A stretch of DNA of 64,000 bases, taken from the NCBI GenBank assembly GCA_003385635.1, contig QQUY01000001.1, positions 868,001 through 932,000 on the forward strand. The letters run 5' to 3'. Made by a program: the position numbers and the translations under genes. The notes beneath the pieces are model-generated. The model was not told where the DNA came from, did no database searches, and saw only the letters and a program-made list of their open reading frames with translations. The DNA is from Acidobacteriota bacterium. GTDB lineage: Bacteria; Acidobacteriota; Blastocatellia; Pyrinomonadales; Pyrinomonadaceae. Shown one piece after another: positions 1 to 8,084 of this stretch (positions within the stretch are counted from its first letter, which is position 1; every line of letters begins with the position of its first letter).

Positions 1-1029
1 AAACAAGGACCTAACCCGTTCGCGCAGTTTGACCCTGTTTTCTCTGTAAAAGACTTCGTGACTCAAGAAGCTCCCGAGTACGAGTTTCTGGTCGAAGACC
101 TCCTACCCTCGGGTGGAACTTCCTTACTTGTAGCAAAGCCAAAAGTTGGCAAGAGCATTCTCGCCATTCACTTAGCAGACTGCGTTGCGAGAGGGATCCC
201 CTTCTTAGGCCGCAAAACAAATAAAGCGAATGTCTTTCACTTGACCTTGGAGGGAAGTCAGAGTCAGACACAGCGTCGCCTCTCGCATACGGTCAGACAT
301 GGCAGCCAAATCGATTGCTACTTCGGTATACCGCCTCAGAATCGCGCCAAGGAGTGGTTCGAGTATCGGCTAACGCAACGCGACTACGGGCTCGTCATCG
401 TCGATCCGATGTCAAAGTTAATCAACGGCTCCGACTACGACAACTATGCCCTGATGGATCGCGAGATGAAGTTCTTCGTGAGTCTCGCTCAGGATCTCGG
501 GCCACACATCATGTTGCTGCACCATGAGGGCAAGCGGATTCGGGAGGAAGGCGATGGCGTTCTCGGGTCCTCCGCGATCTTTGGCGCGGCCGACTCTCTA
601 ATCGCGCTACGGAAACAGAACAATCAGCGAACGATCTTCTCAATCAATCGATACGGGGAAGACATCCCGAAATCTATATTGAGCTTTGACAGGGAAACAC
701 GGGCCATCGAGGTCATCGGCACGGTAACAGAAACATCGCTAATGCGGGCTAAAGAGAAGGTGCAATTGCTGCTCGCGGATGGCGCGAAACGAACTGAGAA
801 GGTCGTTAAGGAAGGCGTGAGCGGGCACTCGAACGGCGAAGTGTCGAAGGCGCTACGCATTCTCGTGGAAGAAGGCACGCTGTACAAATCGGGGACAGGA
901 AAGAGGAACGACCCGGGCCTATATTGGCTCGCGGGCGTCAAGGAAGACGAGGAAGGCGAAGATGAGGACGATGACGAAGAAGGGCCGAACATGCTCGACC
1001 TGATCAATTCGAAGAAAGATGGAGCATAA
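1..1029 (+). CDS. RepA-like AAA ATPase, 5'-truncated by window edge
   Basis: The reading frame is open from base 1, so the true start lies outside the window; the GTG at 58 is internal. The visible start (DPVFSVKDF, then a W/F-LVEDLLPSGG stretch) leads into a Walker A motif KPKVGKS around codon 48 and a Walker B strand LVIVDP around codon 133. This is the layout of AAA_25/RepA-type helicase-loading ATPases found in plasmids, phages and integrative elements. The C-terminal third resembles a winged helix (GHSNGEVSKALRILVEEGTL), followed by a run of about 20 mostly acidic residues. It lies 530 bp upstream of an integrase on the same strand, so a role in replication or mobilisation of the island is likely but inferred. 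Confidence 0.8.
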   Translation, partial: KQGPNPFAQFDPVFSVKDFVTQEAPEYEFLVEDLLPSGGTSLLVAKPKVGKSILAIHLADCVARGIPFLGRKTNKANVFHLTLEGSQSQTQRRLSHTVRHGSQIDCYFGIPPQNRAKEWFEYRLTQRDYGLVIVDPMSKLINGSDYDNYALMDREMKFFVSLAQDLGPHIMLLHHEGKRIREEGDGVLGSSAIFGAADSLIALRKQNNQRTIFSINRYGEDIPKSILSFDRETRAIEVIGTVTETSLMRAKEKVQLLLADGAKRTEKVVKEGVSGHSNGEVSKALRILVEEGTLYKSGTGKRNDPGLYWLAGVKEDEEGEDEDDDEEGPNMLDLINSKKDGA

Positions 1030-1558
1030 AGTGCTCGAGCGAAGGTAGGTACCGTTAAATGATCATACCCATTACCCAGAAAGTCAGGAAGACAGAGAGA
1101 GAAGTAATAGGTAATGGGTAGCATCTTTCTCTCTCTACCCAGAGTTGAAAGACAAGACGGAATGTCGGGCAGTCCACCTCGCGAGTTGAAATCTATCCCG
1201 AATTTCCGAATTTCTAATAAATCTCCTGAACTTAGGGACTGGCTTCCCAGTGGCCGCAGAATCGCTCGGCACTCGGAACTCTATGGAAACCATGGGCTCG
1301 AGCGAGAAAAGTACTCAGGCTCGAAGCCAGGACATAGAAAGGTCGCGATAGGATGAACATTTGGTCAGAATCAGAGGGAAACGGCTTAAGAGTCCACTCT
1401 TGTAACCATAATAGAGTCACAAGTTTACACGGAGATAATGGTGTGATAATTCATGAAAAGACAGTCGTGAACGGCGGCTCAAAATAGCACAAGATTGAGC
1501 ACTCAGATCGCAGTTATGGACTGGCGTGAACACTTAAAAAGAAAAGGGACAGCAAATT
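1030..1558. other. Spacer between ATPase and integrase genes, with inverted repeats
   Basis: No convincing gene. A short frame at 1114-1356 lacks a ribosome binding site and any recognisable motif. The spacer contains a perfect 11-bp inverted repeat (1066-1076 with 1110-1120). Its 33-nt loop contains a GA-rich tract that is itself complementary to the CT-rich tract at 1124-1137, so two mutually exclusive hairpins are possible. Confidence 0.4.
1066..1120. repeat. Perfect 11-bp inverted repeat with purine-rich loop
   Basis: TACCCATTACC at 1066-1076 pairs with its exact complement at 1110-1120. No T-run follows, so it is not a typical intrinsic terminator. It could be an operator or protein-binding site of the mobile element. 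Confidence 0.55.
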
Positions 1559-2602
1559 ATGGCGGTAGGTAAGCGAGGAAAATACTTTCACATGTACTTC
1601 ACGTTTCAGGGTCAGAGGGTCCAAAAGTCTACGCGCTGCACAAACAAACGAGAGGCGGAGGAAATTGAACGCGCCTATCGCACGCAGCTCGCGAAGGGCG
1701 AGGTCGGGCTCGGAACTAAGAAACGCATTCCGAAGTTCGAGGAGGCTGTAGCGGATTACTTGGCATGGAGTGCCGTCGAACACCGTGAGAAGCCGAACAC
1801 TCACGATGCTTATGTAAACTCCACCAAAGCGCTGAAGTTGTTCTTTGGCAATTGCAGAATAGATAAGATTAACCCGAAAAAGGTCGAGGACTATAAAGCT
1901 TGGCGGGCGAATCAGCCACTCCGGACGATCAAGAAAAAGAACGGAAAGAAGAAGACGATCTCGAACGGCACGATCAACCGAGAGCTCGCTTGCCTCAGGC
2001 TGATCATCAACCATCAAATTAAGAACGAGTTGCTGACTTCGAACCCCGTCTCGAAGGTCAAGATGCTTAGCGAGAACCTGAACCGTTGGCGTGTGATCTC
2101 GAAATCGGAGGAAAAGAAGTATCTGTTTGCCGCTTCTCAGCCATTGGAAGACATTGCGACTTTGATGCTGAACACGGGCTGCCGCCAGGGAGAGCTTTTC
2201 AAGCTTCGAAAGGAAGACGTGGACCTTGAGCGGGCCACTATTGAGATCAAGAAAGGGAAGACGCCTAGCGCGAGAAGAAAGATTCCGCTGACCGACACGG
2301 CGTTAAAGATCCTGACTCGGAGATTCAACATCGTAGACTCAGACTGGCTTTTCGTGAACGAGCAGACTGGAGAGCCGATCACAAACGTGAAAAGCGCTCA
2401 TAGGGGCGCACTGAAACGCAGCGGGTTGGATCACTTCAGGCTCTATGATCTTCGCCACACCTTCGCGTCTCGCTTCGTCGAATGCGGCGGTGACCTCATT
2501 ACGCTTAAAGACATCCTCGGCCACTCGAACCTCGACATGGTGCTTAAGTACTCGCACCCAAGTGAGGAGCACCGGAGAGAGGCGATCAGGAAACTTGGTT
2601 AA
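1559..2602 (+). CDS. Tyrosine recombinase (phage-type integrase)
   Basis: The 347-residue protein has an N-terminal arm-binding and SAM-like part (residues 1-160) and a C-terminal catalytic domain. Catalytic-box residues are visible: Arg209 in TGCRQGEL, Arg299 and His300 in YDLRHTFAS, His322 in LGHSN and the nucleophile Tyr331 in KYSH. The first His of the HxxR box is Tyr296, a substitution seen in many functional integrases. The ATG at 1559 follows an AAGGGA stretch. It presumably catalyses integration and excision of the surrounding island. No attachment site can be defined from this window alone. Confidence 0.93.
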   Translation: MAVGKRGKYFHMYFTFQGQRVQKSTRCTNKREAEEIERAYRTQLAKGEVGLGTKKRIPKFEEAVADYLAWSAVEHREKPNTHDAYVNSTKALKLFFGNCRIDKINPKKVEDYKAWRANQPLRTIKKKNGKKKTISNGTINRELACLRLIINHQIKNELLTSNPVSKVKMLSENLNRWRVISKSEEKKYLFAASQPLEDIATLMLNTGCRQGELFKLRKEDVDLERATIEIKKGKTPSARRKIPLTDTALKILTRRFNIVDSDWLFVNEQTGEPITNVKSAHRGALKRSGLDHFRLYDLRHTFASRFVECGGDLITLKDILGHSNLDMVLKYSHPSEEHRREAIRKLG

Positions 2603-2633
2603 CATTCGGCTTTCCTACCATTGAGGAACGAGA

Positions 2634-2664
2634 CTTCAAAATCAGTCTGACTACCTTCAAAATC
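2634..2664. repeat. Direct repeat 3' of the integrase gene
   Basis: CTTCAAAATC occurs at 2634-2643 and again at 2655-2664, a 21-bp period, with the small inverted repeat AGTC-T-GACT between the copies. It lies about 30 bp after the integrase stop, a plausible place for integrase arm-type or core binding sites. Confidence 0.4.
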
Positions 2665-2728
2665 CACCAGAAGTCGTTTACGCTTCGCTCCCAAGATTCG
2701 CGAGTGTACTTTCCAGGATTGAAAGTGC

Positions 2729-3718
2729 TTAAACCGAAGAGAAAAGACGAGCGAGAGGATTCAAGCTGTCGTCTATCTCTCGGAGCTCGGCATACCTTGG
2801 TTCACCGGGCATGATAATGGGGATCCCAGGTGCAAGTGTGTCAACTCTACAGAAGTACGTCTTGTAGTCACCTAGCAGATCATGCTTAACGACAATGATG
2901 TCGCCCGGGTCCACAAGGACAAGAAGGCCACCATGCTGGTAAACAACAGTTAAGGTTCCGGTGCCGAAATGATATGCCCCCAACTTTATCGTATTCGTGC
3001 TATCAATAGACAATAGCTTGTCATGAAACAGCTTCATGAATATTAGCTGATTGAGGATTGACAAAGACGCTCTTAGGCCTAGAATCGCCCCGAAGTGCCG
3101 GAGGGCTATGCGATTCATTGAGGAAGGAAGCTCATTGTCAACTGCATAGGTAATAAAATCAGGCACCCGTTTACTTCCGACTTGTCTGATTTGTTCGTCC
3201 AGTTCGAGAACTCGCGCCCTGTAGTGCTCGCTGGAGAACGTGGCCGGAATAGATAGCGCGGTGTCAATTGCTGTCCTAAGCTGAGGGTGGCTATGAAAAC
3301 ATGTTACGAACTTTTTCAGTTCTGCGTCTGTGATTAGATCGCTCCGGACCTTCGCTTTCAACGGTTGAAGGTTATACGCACTATAAGGACTAAGAACATT
3401 CGCCGTACAGTTCGGCTTGGCTGAAGTCAAAGGACTGACGCATCGTCGATTAAGCTCAACGATCAGTAAGTGAAAGCGCTCCAAACTCTCAAGGTCCTTC
3501 GCCTCCAGCTCCTCGATCTTTAGTGCTGTTGGTTTGAGCGAGATTTCATTCCTTCTCTGGTGAAGCAAAAGATAACTGAAAGCTTGCAGGCGAAGACTGC
3601 TGGCCTGTAAACCCAAAGAAGTATTGCTGATTTTCAAGAAGGTCTCTTTTAGAGCTTCCTTTTCTTTTGAGCTGCCTATTGACTTGCAGAGCTCAAATGC
3701 TGCTTTCCTAATTTCCAT
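2729..3718 (-). CDS. Unrecognised island protein, 329 aa
   Basis: I do not recognise this family. The protein looks soluble, with a helical N-terminal half rich in Leu, Lys and Glu, and a C-terminal part with alternating hydrophobic strands (GAYHFGTGTLTVVY, GLLVLVDPGDIIVV). It has no obvious catalytic motif, signal peptide or membrane segment. It is the last gene of a probable minus-strand unit: XRE regulator (4935-5192), YaaC-like protein (3782-4792), then this gene 63 bp further on. Its place beside an integrase and a restriction-modification system makes a defence or element-maintenance role possible; that is inference from position only. Confidence 0.7.
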   Translation of the reverse strand: MEIRKAAFELCKSIGSSKEKEALKETFLKISNTSLGLQASSLRLQAFSYLLLHQRRNEISLKPTALKIEELEAKDLESLERFHLLIVELNRRCVSPLTSAKPNCTANVLSPYSAYNLQPLKAKVRSDLITDAELKKFVTCFHSHPQLRTAIDTALSIPATFSSEHYRARVLELDEQIRQVGSKRVPDFITYAVDNELPSSMNRIALRHFGAILGLRASLSILNQLIFMKLFHDKLLSIDSTNTIKLGAYHFGTGTLTVVYQHGGLLVLVDPGDIIVVKHDLLGDYKTYFCRVDTLAPGIPIIMPGEPRYAELREIDDSLNPLARLFSSV

Positions 3719-3781
3719 GCAACTTAGATTTGCGATTGATATTTATAGTGAGCCAACCACTGAGAGCCTGAAGAAAGCTGT

Positions 3782-4792
3782 TCAATCTGTTGAGACCAAG
3801 TATGCAAATTGCAGTCGTTCGCCGCGAACTGCATCGAGCACCAAATTAGGAAACTGTCGATGACAATTCGACATGAACTTCTCAATCAGAAGCCGTTCTC
3901 CAGTTTCATCAGTTCGTACAAACGCGTTCCAACGATCAGGGTAATATCGAGACAAAAAGCCCAAACCAAACAGGCCCATCACCAGCAATATCAATTGCGT
4001 AGGACGAATATTTTGACCGTTCTTCTCGAAGTTCATCGGGAGATACTCTTGCCCAGATATGGAATAGATGGAATCCGAAGGTTGCTTCTCTCTGAAATAT
4101 AAGTTCGCATGCTCTGACGGAATGTTGATTCGGAATGGTATGTAATTGACTCGGGCACCTACAATAGACGATAGCGTTTTGAAAGGGTCTCCATATCTCT
4201 TCAATGTGTTCATTCTCACGCGGTGATACGTGAATTCGATTTCGCCCAGCTTATCGGTGACAGTTTCTACGGGCACAAAATTAGTCAACTCGGGTTCGTA
4301 GCAACGCTCAAACTCATCTCTGAGATCTGGAATCGAACTAAATATCTCGAGCATCGTCCAGTCTCCCAGTCCGGGAAGCACACAGCCATCGCCAAAAACA
4401 TTTGCGAATTCTTGGAGTGCTCCGTCACTCTCACGAACGGGTCTAATCCGAAAGTCTGCAATCCTCGTGGATGTTCCTGAAGGCAAAAAGAATCTCATTC
4501 CATGATGCTTTGCGGCAGGTGTTTGAGCTGTCATCAAAGATCTGACACCAGCCAAAAGGATCGTTGCCCCGTAGTAGAGCAATAGGGGAGAGATGTCCAA
4601 CGGGGAAGATTTTGCCGCCGTGAAATATGCTTCACTTTGGCGAATAGAGCCAGCAACATAACTTAGAGTATCGTCACTAAAAGACAATCCATGTGCGGTC
4701 GCGTAGCGTCTGATGTGAATCGGATACGAGTATTGCGAGAGGAGTGTCCACTGCTCGGAGTTCGGATCTTCACTCCGTATTGTTGTAGCCAT
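3782..4792 (-). CDS. YaaC-like protein
   Basis: The protein of about 336 residues resembles the YaaC family of uncharacterised proteins. Matching features are an early QSEAYFTAAK helix followed by PLLLYYGATILLAGVRSL (the family's LLYYG/LARA-like segment) and a C-terminal YYPDRWNAFV plus IEKFM segment. Function is unknown even in Bacillus. I chose the ATG at 4792; a TTG at 4807 would add five residues and has an AGGGA almost abutting it. The gene lies between an XRE regulator and an unrecognised gene, all on the minus strand, so the three may form one transcription unit. Confidence 0.65.
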   Translation of the reverse strand: MATTIRSEDPNSEQWTLLSQYSYPIHIRRYATAHGLSFSDDTLSYVAGSIRQSEAYFTAAKSSPLDISPLLLYYGATILLAGVRSLMTAQTPAAKHHGMRFFLPSGTSTRIADFRIRPVRESDGALQEFANVFGDGCVLPGLGDWTMLEIFSSIPDLRDEFERCYEPELTNFVPVETVTDKLGEIEFTYHRVRMNTLKRYGDPFKTLSSIVGARVNYIPFRINIPSEHANLYFREKQPSDSIYSISGQEYLPMNFEKNGQNIRPTQLILLVMGLFGLGFLSRYYPDRWNAFVRTDETGERLLIEKFMSNCHRQFPNLVLDAVRGERLQFAYLVSTD

Positions 4793-4934
4793 ATCAGTGC
4801 TCAGCAATTCCCTTTAGGATCACCTCACGATCCAAGTTTCAAGTGCGGTTCTTAGAGAAATTCTTATGTAGCTGATTACGGAAAATTTGATTCGATCATT
4901 AGGCAATGAAACAAGACAAAACCAAAACTACAAG

Positions 4935-5192
4935 TCAGGACTTCTCAAATAACTCAAGTTCATCATCTACTAAACGCTCCATTTCGGTACCTGCCAAGCG
5001 CGCGTAGCTCAGCACAAGAAGCATCGGAGGCTCCCGAACGTCGTTCTCGTACTGCGAGATCTGCGATGCCTGCAGAGGGCTGTAATCGTAGTTCAACCGA
5101 TCAACGATCTCCGACTGACTCAATCCCAAATTCAATCTGATCTCTCTCAACTTTGATCCGAGGCGCAGGGGTCGTGGTCGAGGATGGCCCAC
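4935..5192 (-). CDS. XRE-family HTH regulator
   Basis: This is an 85-residue protein. Residues 10-65 form a Cro/CI-type helix-turn-helix: LGSKLREIRLNLGLSQSEIV, then a recognition region ending in QISQYENDVREPP. The start is a GTG at 5192. It probably regulates the YaaC-like and downstream genes on its own strand, and perhaps the divergent gene at 5412 through the hairpin at 5244-5287; both are inferred from arrangement. Confidence 0.8.
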   Translation of the reverse strand: MGHPRPRPLRLGSKLREIRLNLGLSQSEIVDRLNYDYSPLQASQISQYENDVREPPMLLVLSYARLAGTEMERLVDDELELFEKS

Positions 5193-5243
5193 TATCCCGG
5201 TTGAAGCCTCCTACCAACAGGTAGTAGTATTCTTTCGATTTGC

Positions 5244-5287
5244 CGTTCTGCCGTTTCCCGAGAAGAAAGGGTGAGACGGGCAGAACG
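5244..5287. promoter_or_regulatory. 9-bp inverted repeat between divergent genes
   Basis: CGTTCTGCC at 5244-5252 and its exact complement at 5279-5287 sit between the XRE gene (minus strand, start 5192) and the zinc-ribbon gene (plus strand, start 5412). Partial pairing continues inside the arms. It is a candidate operator or transcript hairpin; no poly-T tail is present. Confidence 0.45.
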
Positions 5288-5411
5288 CATTCTTAAGCCT
5301 TTAGATTGACCTCATGCGCCATTTCAACTGCGGAATTCTAACACGCAACAGCTCGAAGAGCGGAAAGCGTGCAGGGGAACGTCTGTTCATGGCCTGAGGA
5401 AAGGAGGGGAG

Positions 5412-6413
5412 ATGTACTGCGGAAACTGTGGAAGACCGATACCGACTGATTACCGTTACTGCTCGAACTGTGGAATTGCTTGTCGACCTCAGCGAACGGC
5501 TCCGAAGAGGGCGGCGAATCGCAGAACCATTTGGATCATTGCAGCGATCTCGGTAGGGCTATTCTTTCTGATCGGATTGGTGGGGATGATCGTCGATCCG
5601 GCCAATCCTCCTCAAGTTCGTACAACAACCGACACGACTGAAAATATCGATGAAGCGAATGGAGGCGTTGCCGAGGAAGCCGCGAGCATTCTGAAAGAAG
5701 ACGTATCGATAGACGTTGACATTAAGACCGATGAGCAGGGAAGACTGACCGTTAAAGGAAACACGAATCTGCCTGATGGTGCCGAGCTCATGGTGAGCCT
5801 TCGAGGCACTTCCGTGGACTACGGCGGAGACAGCAAGTCAAGAGTAAGCGGCGGAAGCTTCAAGTCTGAAAGGTTCTCTTCAGATGATAGTGGACTTCCA
5901 CAAGGTCAATATGAGCTAAGCGTCTCGATGAGTATTCCGAGACTTCAATCTGAGACAGTTCGCAAGGTCATAGGTGAGGAAGGTGAGCACCTTAAAGGCC
6001 CGCTCGTAGAAGGCGGAGTGCTTGGAACTTCAGTACATTTTGAAAAACCTTTCTCACTTAAGAAGGAAGGGGCAATCGTATGGGCTATCGATCAAGGCGA
6101 AGTACGTCGAGCTGCGGATAGTAAAGCGGCAATCCTAAGAGAATTTACCGAACTTGAGAAACAGGCGCGGGCTATGGCTCCATTTCGAGATGCTACGGCC
6201 CTCGACAAGATCAGGAAGTGTGGTGAGCTTATGCGGAAGAACCGAACTAAGGCTGAGGAACTCGCACGAAAATCAGAATCTCTGCCGACCGGTGATTCTC
6301 TTACCGCAAAGATCATTGCTAAGGAGTTAGCGCTGTGCGCCACATGTTCAAAGGATGCCGAAGACTATTGCGACAATGCTAAGACAACACTGTCAGAGCT
6401 TAAACAGCGATAG
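5412..6413 (+). CDS. Zinc-ribbon membrane-anchored protein, unknown function
   Basis: The N-terminus is a zinc ribbon (CGNCG at residues 3-7 and YCSNCG at 17-22). A single membrane segment follows at about 39-62 (WIIAAISVGLFFLIGLVGMIV). The next part is a probable extracytoplasmic beta-rich domain (KTDEQGRLTVKGNTNLPDGAELMV) that resembles domains built to measure or bind small ligands. The C-terminal 100 residues are helical, with four Cys (KCGEL, ALCATC, YCDN). SD GGAGGGGAG precedes the ATG. No family function is recognised. The cytoplasmic zinc ribbon is of the type seen on many membrane proteins of unknown role. Confidence 0.75.
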   Translation: MYCGNCGRPIPTDYRYCSNCGIACRPQRTAPKRAANRRTIWIIAAISVGLFFLIGLVGMIVDPANPPQVRTTTDTTENIDEANGGVAEEAASILKEDVSIDVDIKTDEQGRLTVKGNTNLPDGAELMVSLRGTSVDYGGDSKSRVSGGSFKSERFSSDDSGLPQGQYELSVSMSIPRLQSETVRKVIGEEGEHLKGPLVEGGVLGTSVHFEKPFSLKKEGAIVWAIDQGEVRRAADSKAAILREFTELEKQARAMAPFRDATALDKIRKCGELMRKNRTKAEELARKSESLPTGDSLTAKIIAKELALCATCSKDAEDYCDNAKTTLSELKQR

Positions 6414-6706
6414 AAGCGAATTGGTTCTCATTTTGATCGAGCAATTGGCTGCGGTCCGATTCTTCAAATCTACGAGTGCCCATCTCTCCATATTGGTCGC
6501 TATCGTGGCCTCGGCTCCAGAGATCGAGCAGAATCGCTCGAAGCTCCAAAATCAATAAATCCCATTAATCAAAGCCAGAAAGGCGCTCAGGCTTCGCCTG
6601 TGAGCGAACTTGTGATGCTCATTGCCAGTTTTCGTGTGTAAAGCTGCGTTTGACGGTTCTTGTAAAGAGCGGATCCAAGGTTCTTTGAATGCTGCGGAGA
6701 ATCGAT

Positions 6707-6761
6707 AAATTAAGCTAAATTAATGTTCGTTCAGAATAATTAAGATCCGTTAAGAATAGTT
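6707..6761. repeat. Helically phased direct repeats
   Basis: AAATTAA repeats at 10-bp spacing are followed by GTTCAGAATAATT and GTTAAGAATAGTT at 20-bp spacing. Whole-turn spacing puts the copies on one DNA face, as expected of iterons or cooperative operators. Confidence 0.4.
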
Positions 6762-6860
6762 CATAACTGCGAGAAGGAGCTCAGCCGAGATGAATAGAAT
6801 TGACCGTCAGAAAAAGATGAAATCACACCGCCTTAAAGAAAGGGCTTTTAGGGCGAAGGT

Positions 6861-6875
6861 GTTCGTGATACGAAC
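6861..6875. promoter_or_regulatory. Perfect 6-3-6 palindrome upstream of HTH gene
   Basis: GTTCGT-GAT-ACGAAC is a 15-bp perfect inverted repeat 72 bp upstream of the excisionase-like ATG at 6947. It is a good candidate binding site for a dimeric regulator of the island. Confidence 0.45.
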
Positions 6876-6946
6876 GTAGCTGAAACACTTTCTGTTCTAC
6901 GCACTTTGGATCAGACTCCTGGGAAATTCCTTTTGAGAATAACGCA

Positions 6947-7252
6947 ATGAATCAGTTTGGAACCAGTTTCGATCTTGAAGAGAAGATCCGGCAGATAATT
7001 CGTGAAGAGATCGTGAATGCGCTCCTCGAAGTGCGTCGTCTCGAAGCGAAGCAGCTGACGACACGCACCACTGGCAATCTCTTGACCGCGGATGAGGTCG
7101 CCGAGATTCTCAATCTTAGCGTTCAGCGAGTCTATGAGTTGGCTCGACGAACCTCGGAGACCGGATTTCCCGTAATTCGGATCGGCGAAAGGTCTATGCG
7201 GTTTCAAAAGGAGAGGATCGTGGAATGGTTGCGGGAGAACGAAGTCAACTGA
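6947..7252 (+). CDS. Excisionase-like helix-turn-helix protein
   Basis: This is a 101-residue protein. An N-terminal helical segment (KIRQIIREEIVNALLEVRRLEAK) is followed by an HTH_17/MerR-like winged helix at residues 43-100. Its signature is LLTADEVAEILNLSVQRVYEL with a wing around FPVIRIGERSMRF and a terminal WLREN helix. This is the excisionase (Xis/AlpA) fold used as recombination directionality factor or element regulator. Its presence on an integrase-bearing island fits that role, though it is 4.3 kb from the integrase. Confidence 0.8.
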   Translation: MNQFGTSFDLEEKIRQIIREEIVNALLEVRRLEAKQLTTRTTGNLLTADEVAEILNLSVQRVYELARRTSETGFPVIRIGERSMRFQKERIVEWLRENEVN

Positions 7253-7377
7253 TATCAAGCTAAAAATTCGGCTAGCTTACTACGAATGTTACTACAGTCT
7301 GAACCGCAAGAATTTATGAGTCTCGATAAGTTGTTGCAAACAAATAATTAATGAGAGTCGGTGATGGAGATGAACTC

Positions 7378-7475
7378 ATGATTAAATATCATTGTTTCTA
7401 AGTATGAGAGAATGATAATCAATCATTTTCTTAAAAGAATGACCGCATGTTTATTTAATCATTTGCACTAATGAT
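7378..7475. repeat. Three consecutive AATGAT/ATCATT inverted repeats
   Basis: The pairs are ATGAT/ATCAT at 7378-7392, AATGAT/ATCATT at 7411-7427 and ATCATT/AATGAT at 7458-7475, with 5-6 nt loops and centres 34 and about 47 bp apart. A further TTCTT/AAGAA pair lies at 7428-7439. The same half-site three times suggests a specific DNA-binding protein. Confidence 0.5.
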
Positions 7476-7799
7476 CAGAGCAGGATTAGGAACCATGCCC
7501 TATTAATATAGGCATGCACTTGTCATATTTATCCCTTCCAAACGTGACCGAGTATCAGATTTCCTCATTTTGGGCTATCCCCATGTCAATAGACATACGG
7601 TGACGCTCCATCCAAGCAAGCACCCGCTACATTTTTCGTTACATTTTGTTGTCTCAACCGAGTAGGTCTTAGTTTCCTGCGGTAGTTCTTAGCTCAATGA
7701 ACAGAAGGTCACGATGCCTGTCTGTTCCATTCATACTGCAACCCCGAACAAGAAATTAGTCCTTGTTGGAACTCACGGAACGAATCAGCAGATGCTAAT

Positions 7800-7808
7800 C
7801 ATAGTATG
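7800..7808. promoter_or_regulatory. Candidate controller-protein box upstream of the C gene
   Basis: CATA-G-TATG is a 9-bp palindrome about 50 bp upstream of the controller ATG (7857). It shares ATAGTAT with the inverted repeat upstream of the methyltransferase gene (10150-10156). R-M controller proteins often bind related boxes before both genes; no known C-box consensus is matched here. Confidence 0.3.
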
Positions 7809-7856
7809 TCGCCGATTCCACGTCGTTGGTCCATAATTAGGCCGCTCTGAATCTTG

Positions 7857-8084
7857 ATGGAAAAAGAAAGATTACTAAAGATTTTCGGTAGAAGAGTCCG
7901 AAGACTTAGGATGGCGAGAGGTCTTTCTCAGGAGTCTCTCTCATTCAAAGCGAAAATGCATAGGACTTATATAGGAATGGTCGAGAGAGGTGAGAAGAAT
8001 ATCACATTTTATAACCTCTTTAAGCTCTCCGAGGCTCTTGGTATCTCAGTTCGAGAACTAACGGACATAAATAATGACGATTGA
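7857..8084 (+). CDS. R-M controller protein (XRE HTH)
   Basis: The protein has about 75 residues and is almost entirely a Cro/CI-type HTH. Typical C-protein features are RVRRLRMARGLSQESLSFKAKMHRTYIGMVERGEKNITFYNLFKLSEALG. The start is the ATG at 7857, with a TTG one codon upstream. No Shine-Dalgarno sequence is visible, as is common for leaderless or short-leader controller genes. It overlaps the next gene by 11 bp, so the two are co-translated. It probably activates the endonuclease gene and tunes the methyltransferase gene; this is known of the family and inferred here. Confidence 0.85.
   Translation: MEKERLLKIFGRRVRRLRMARGLSQESLSFKAKMHRTYIGMVERGEKNITFYNLFKLSEALGISVRELTDINNDD

Larger units (their letters stand above)
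6414..6946. other. Spacer with phased AT-rich repeats and a palindrome
   Basis: No gene is supported here. A bulged hairpin lies at 6584-6606. AAATTAA is repeated with a 10-bp period at 6707 and 6717. A 13-bp imperfect direct repeat has a 20-bp period (6729-6741 and 6749-6761, 11 of 13 identical). A perfect palindrome GTTCGT-GAT-ACGAAC lies at 6861-6875, 72 bp before the excisionase-like gene. Confidence 0.5.
7253..7856. other. 600-bp AT-rich spacer before the R-M controller gene
   Basis: No gene is recognisable. The part at 7340-7480 is strongly AT-rich and holds three successive inverted repeats built on ATGAT/ATCAT (7378-7392, 7411-7427, 7458-7475). The right part holds CATA-G-TATG (7800-7808) about 50 bp before the controller gene. 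The spacer could contain the R-M promoter region and a replication or regulatory site. Confidence 0.45.

Noticed and set aside
1114..1356. 80-codon open frame after the ATPase gene
   Set aside because: It starts inside a hairpin arm, has no ribosome binding site, and its composition does not look coding.
7820..7857. Sigma-70 promoter for the controller gene using CATAAT at 7832
   Set aside because: No acceptable -35 hexamer lies 16-18 bp upstream.
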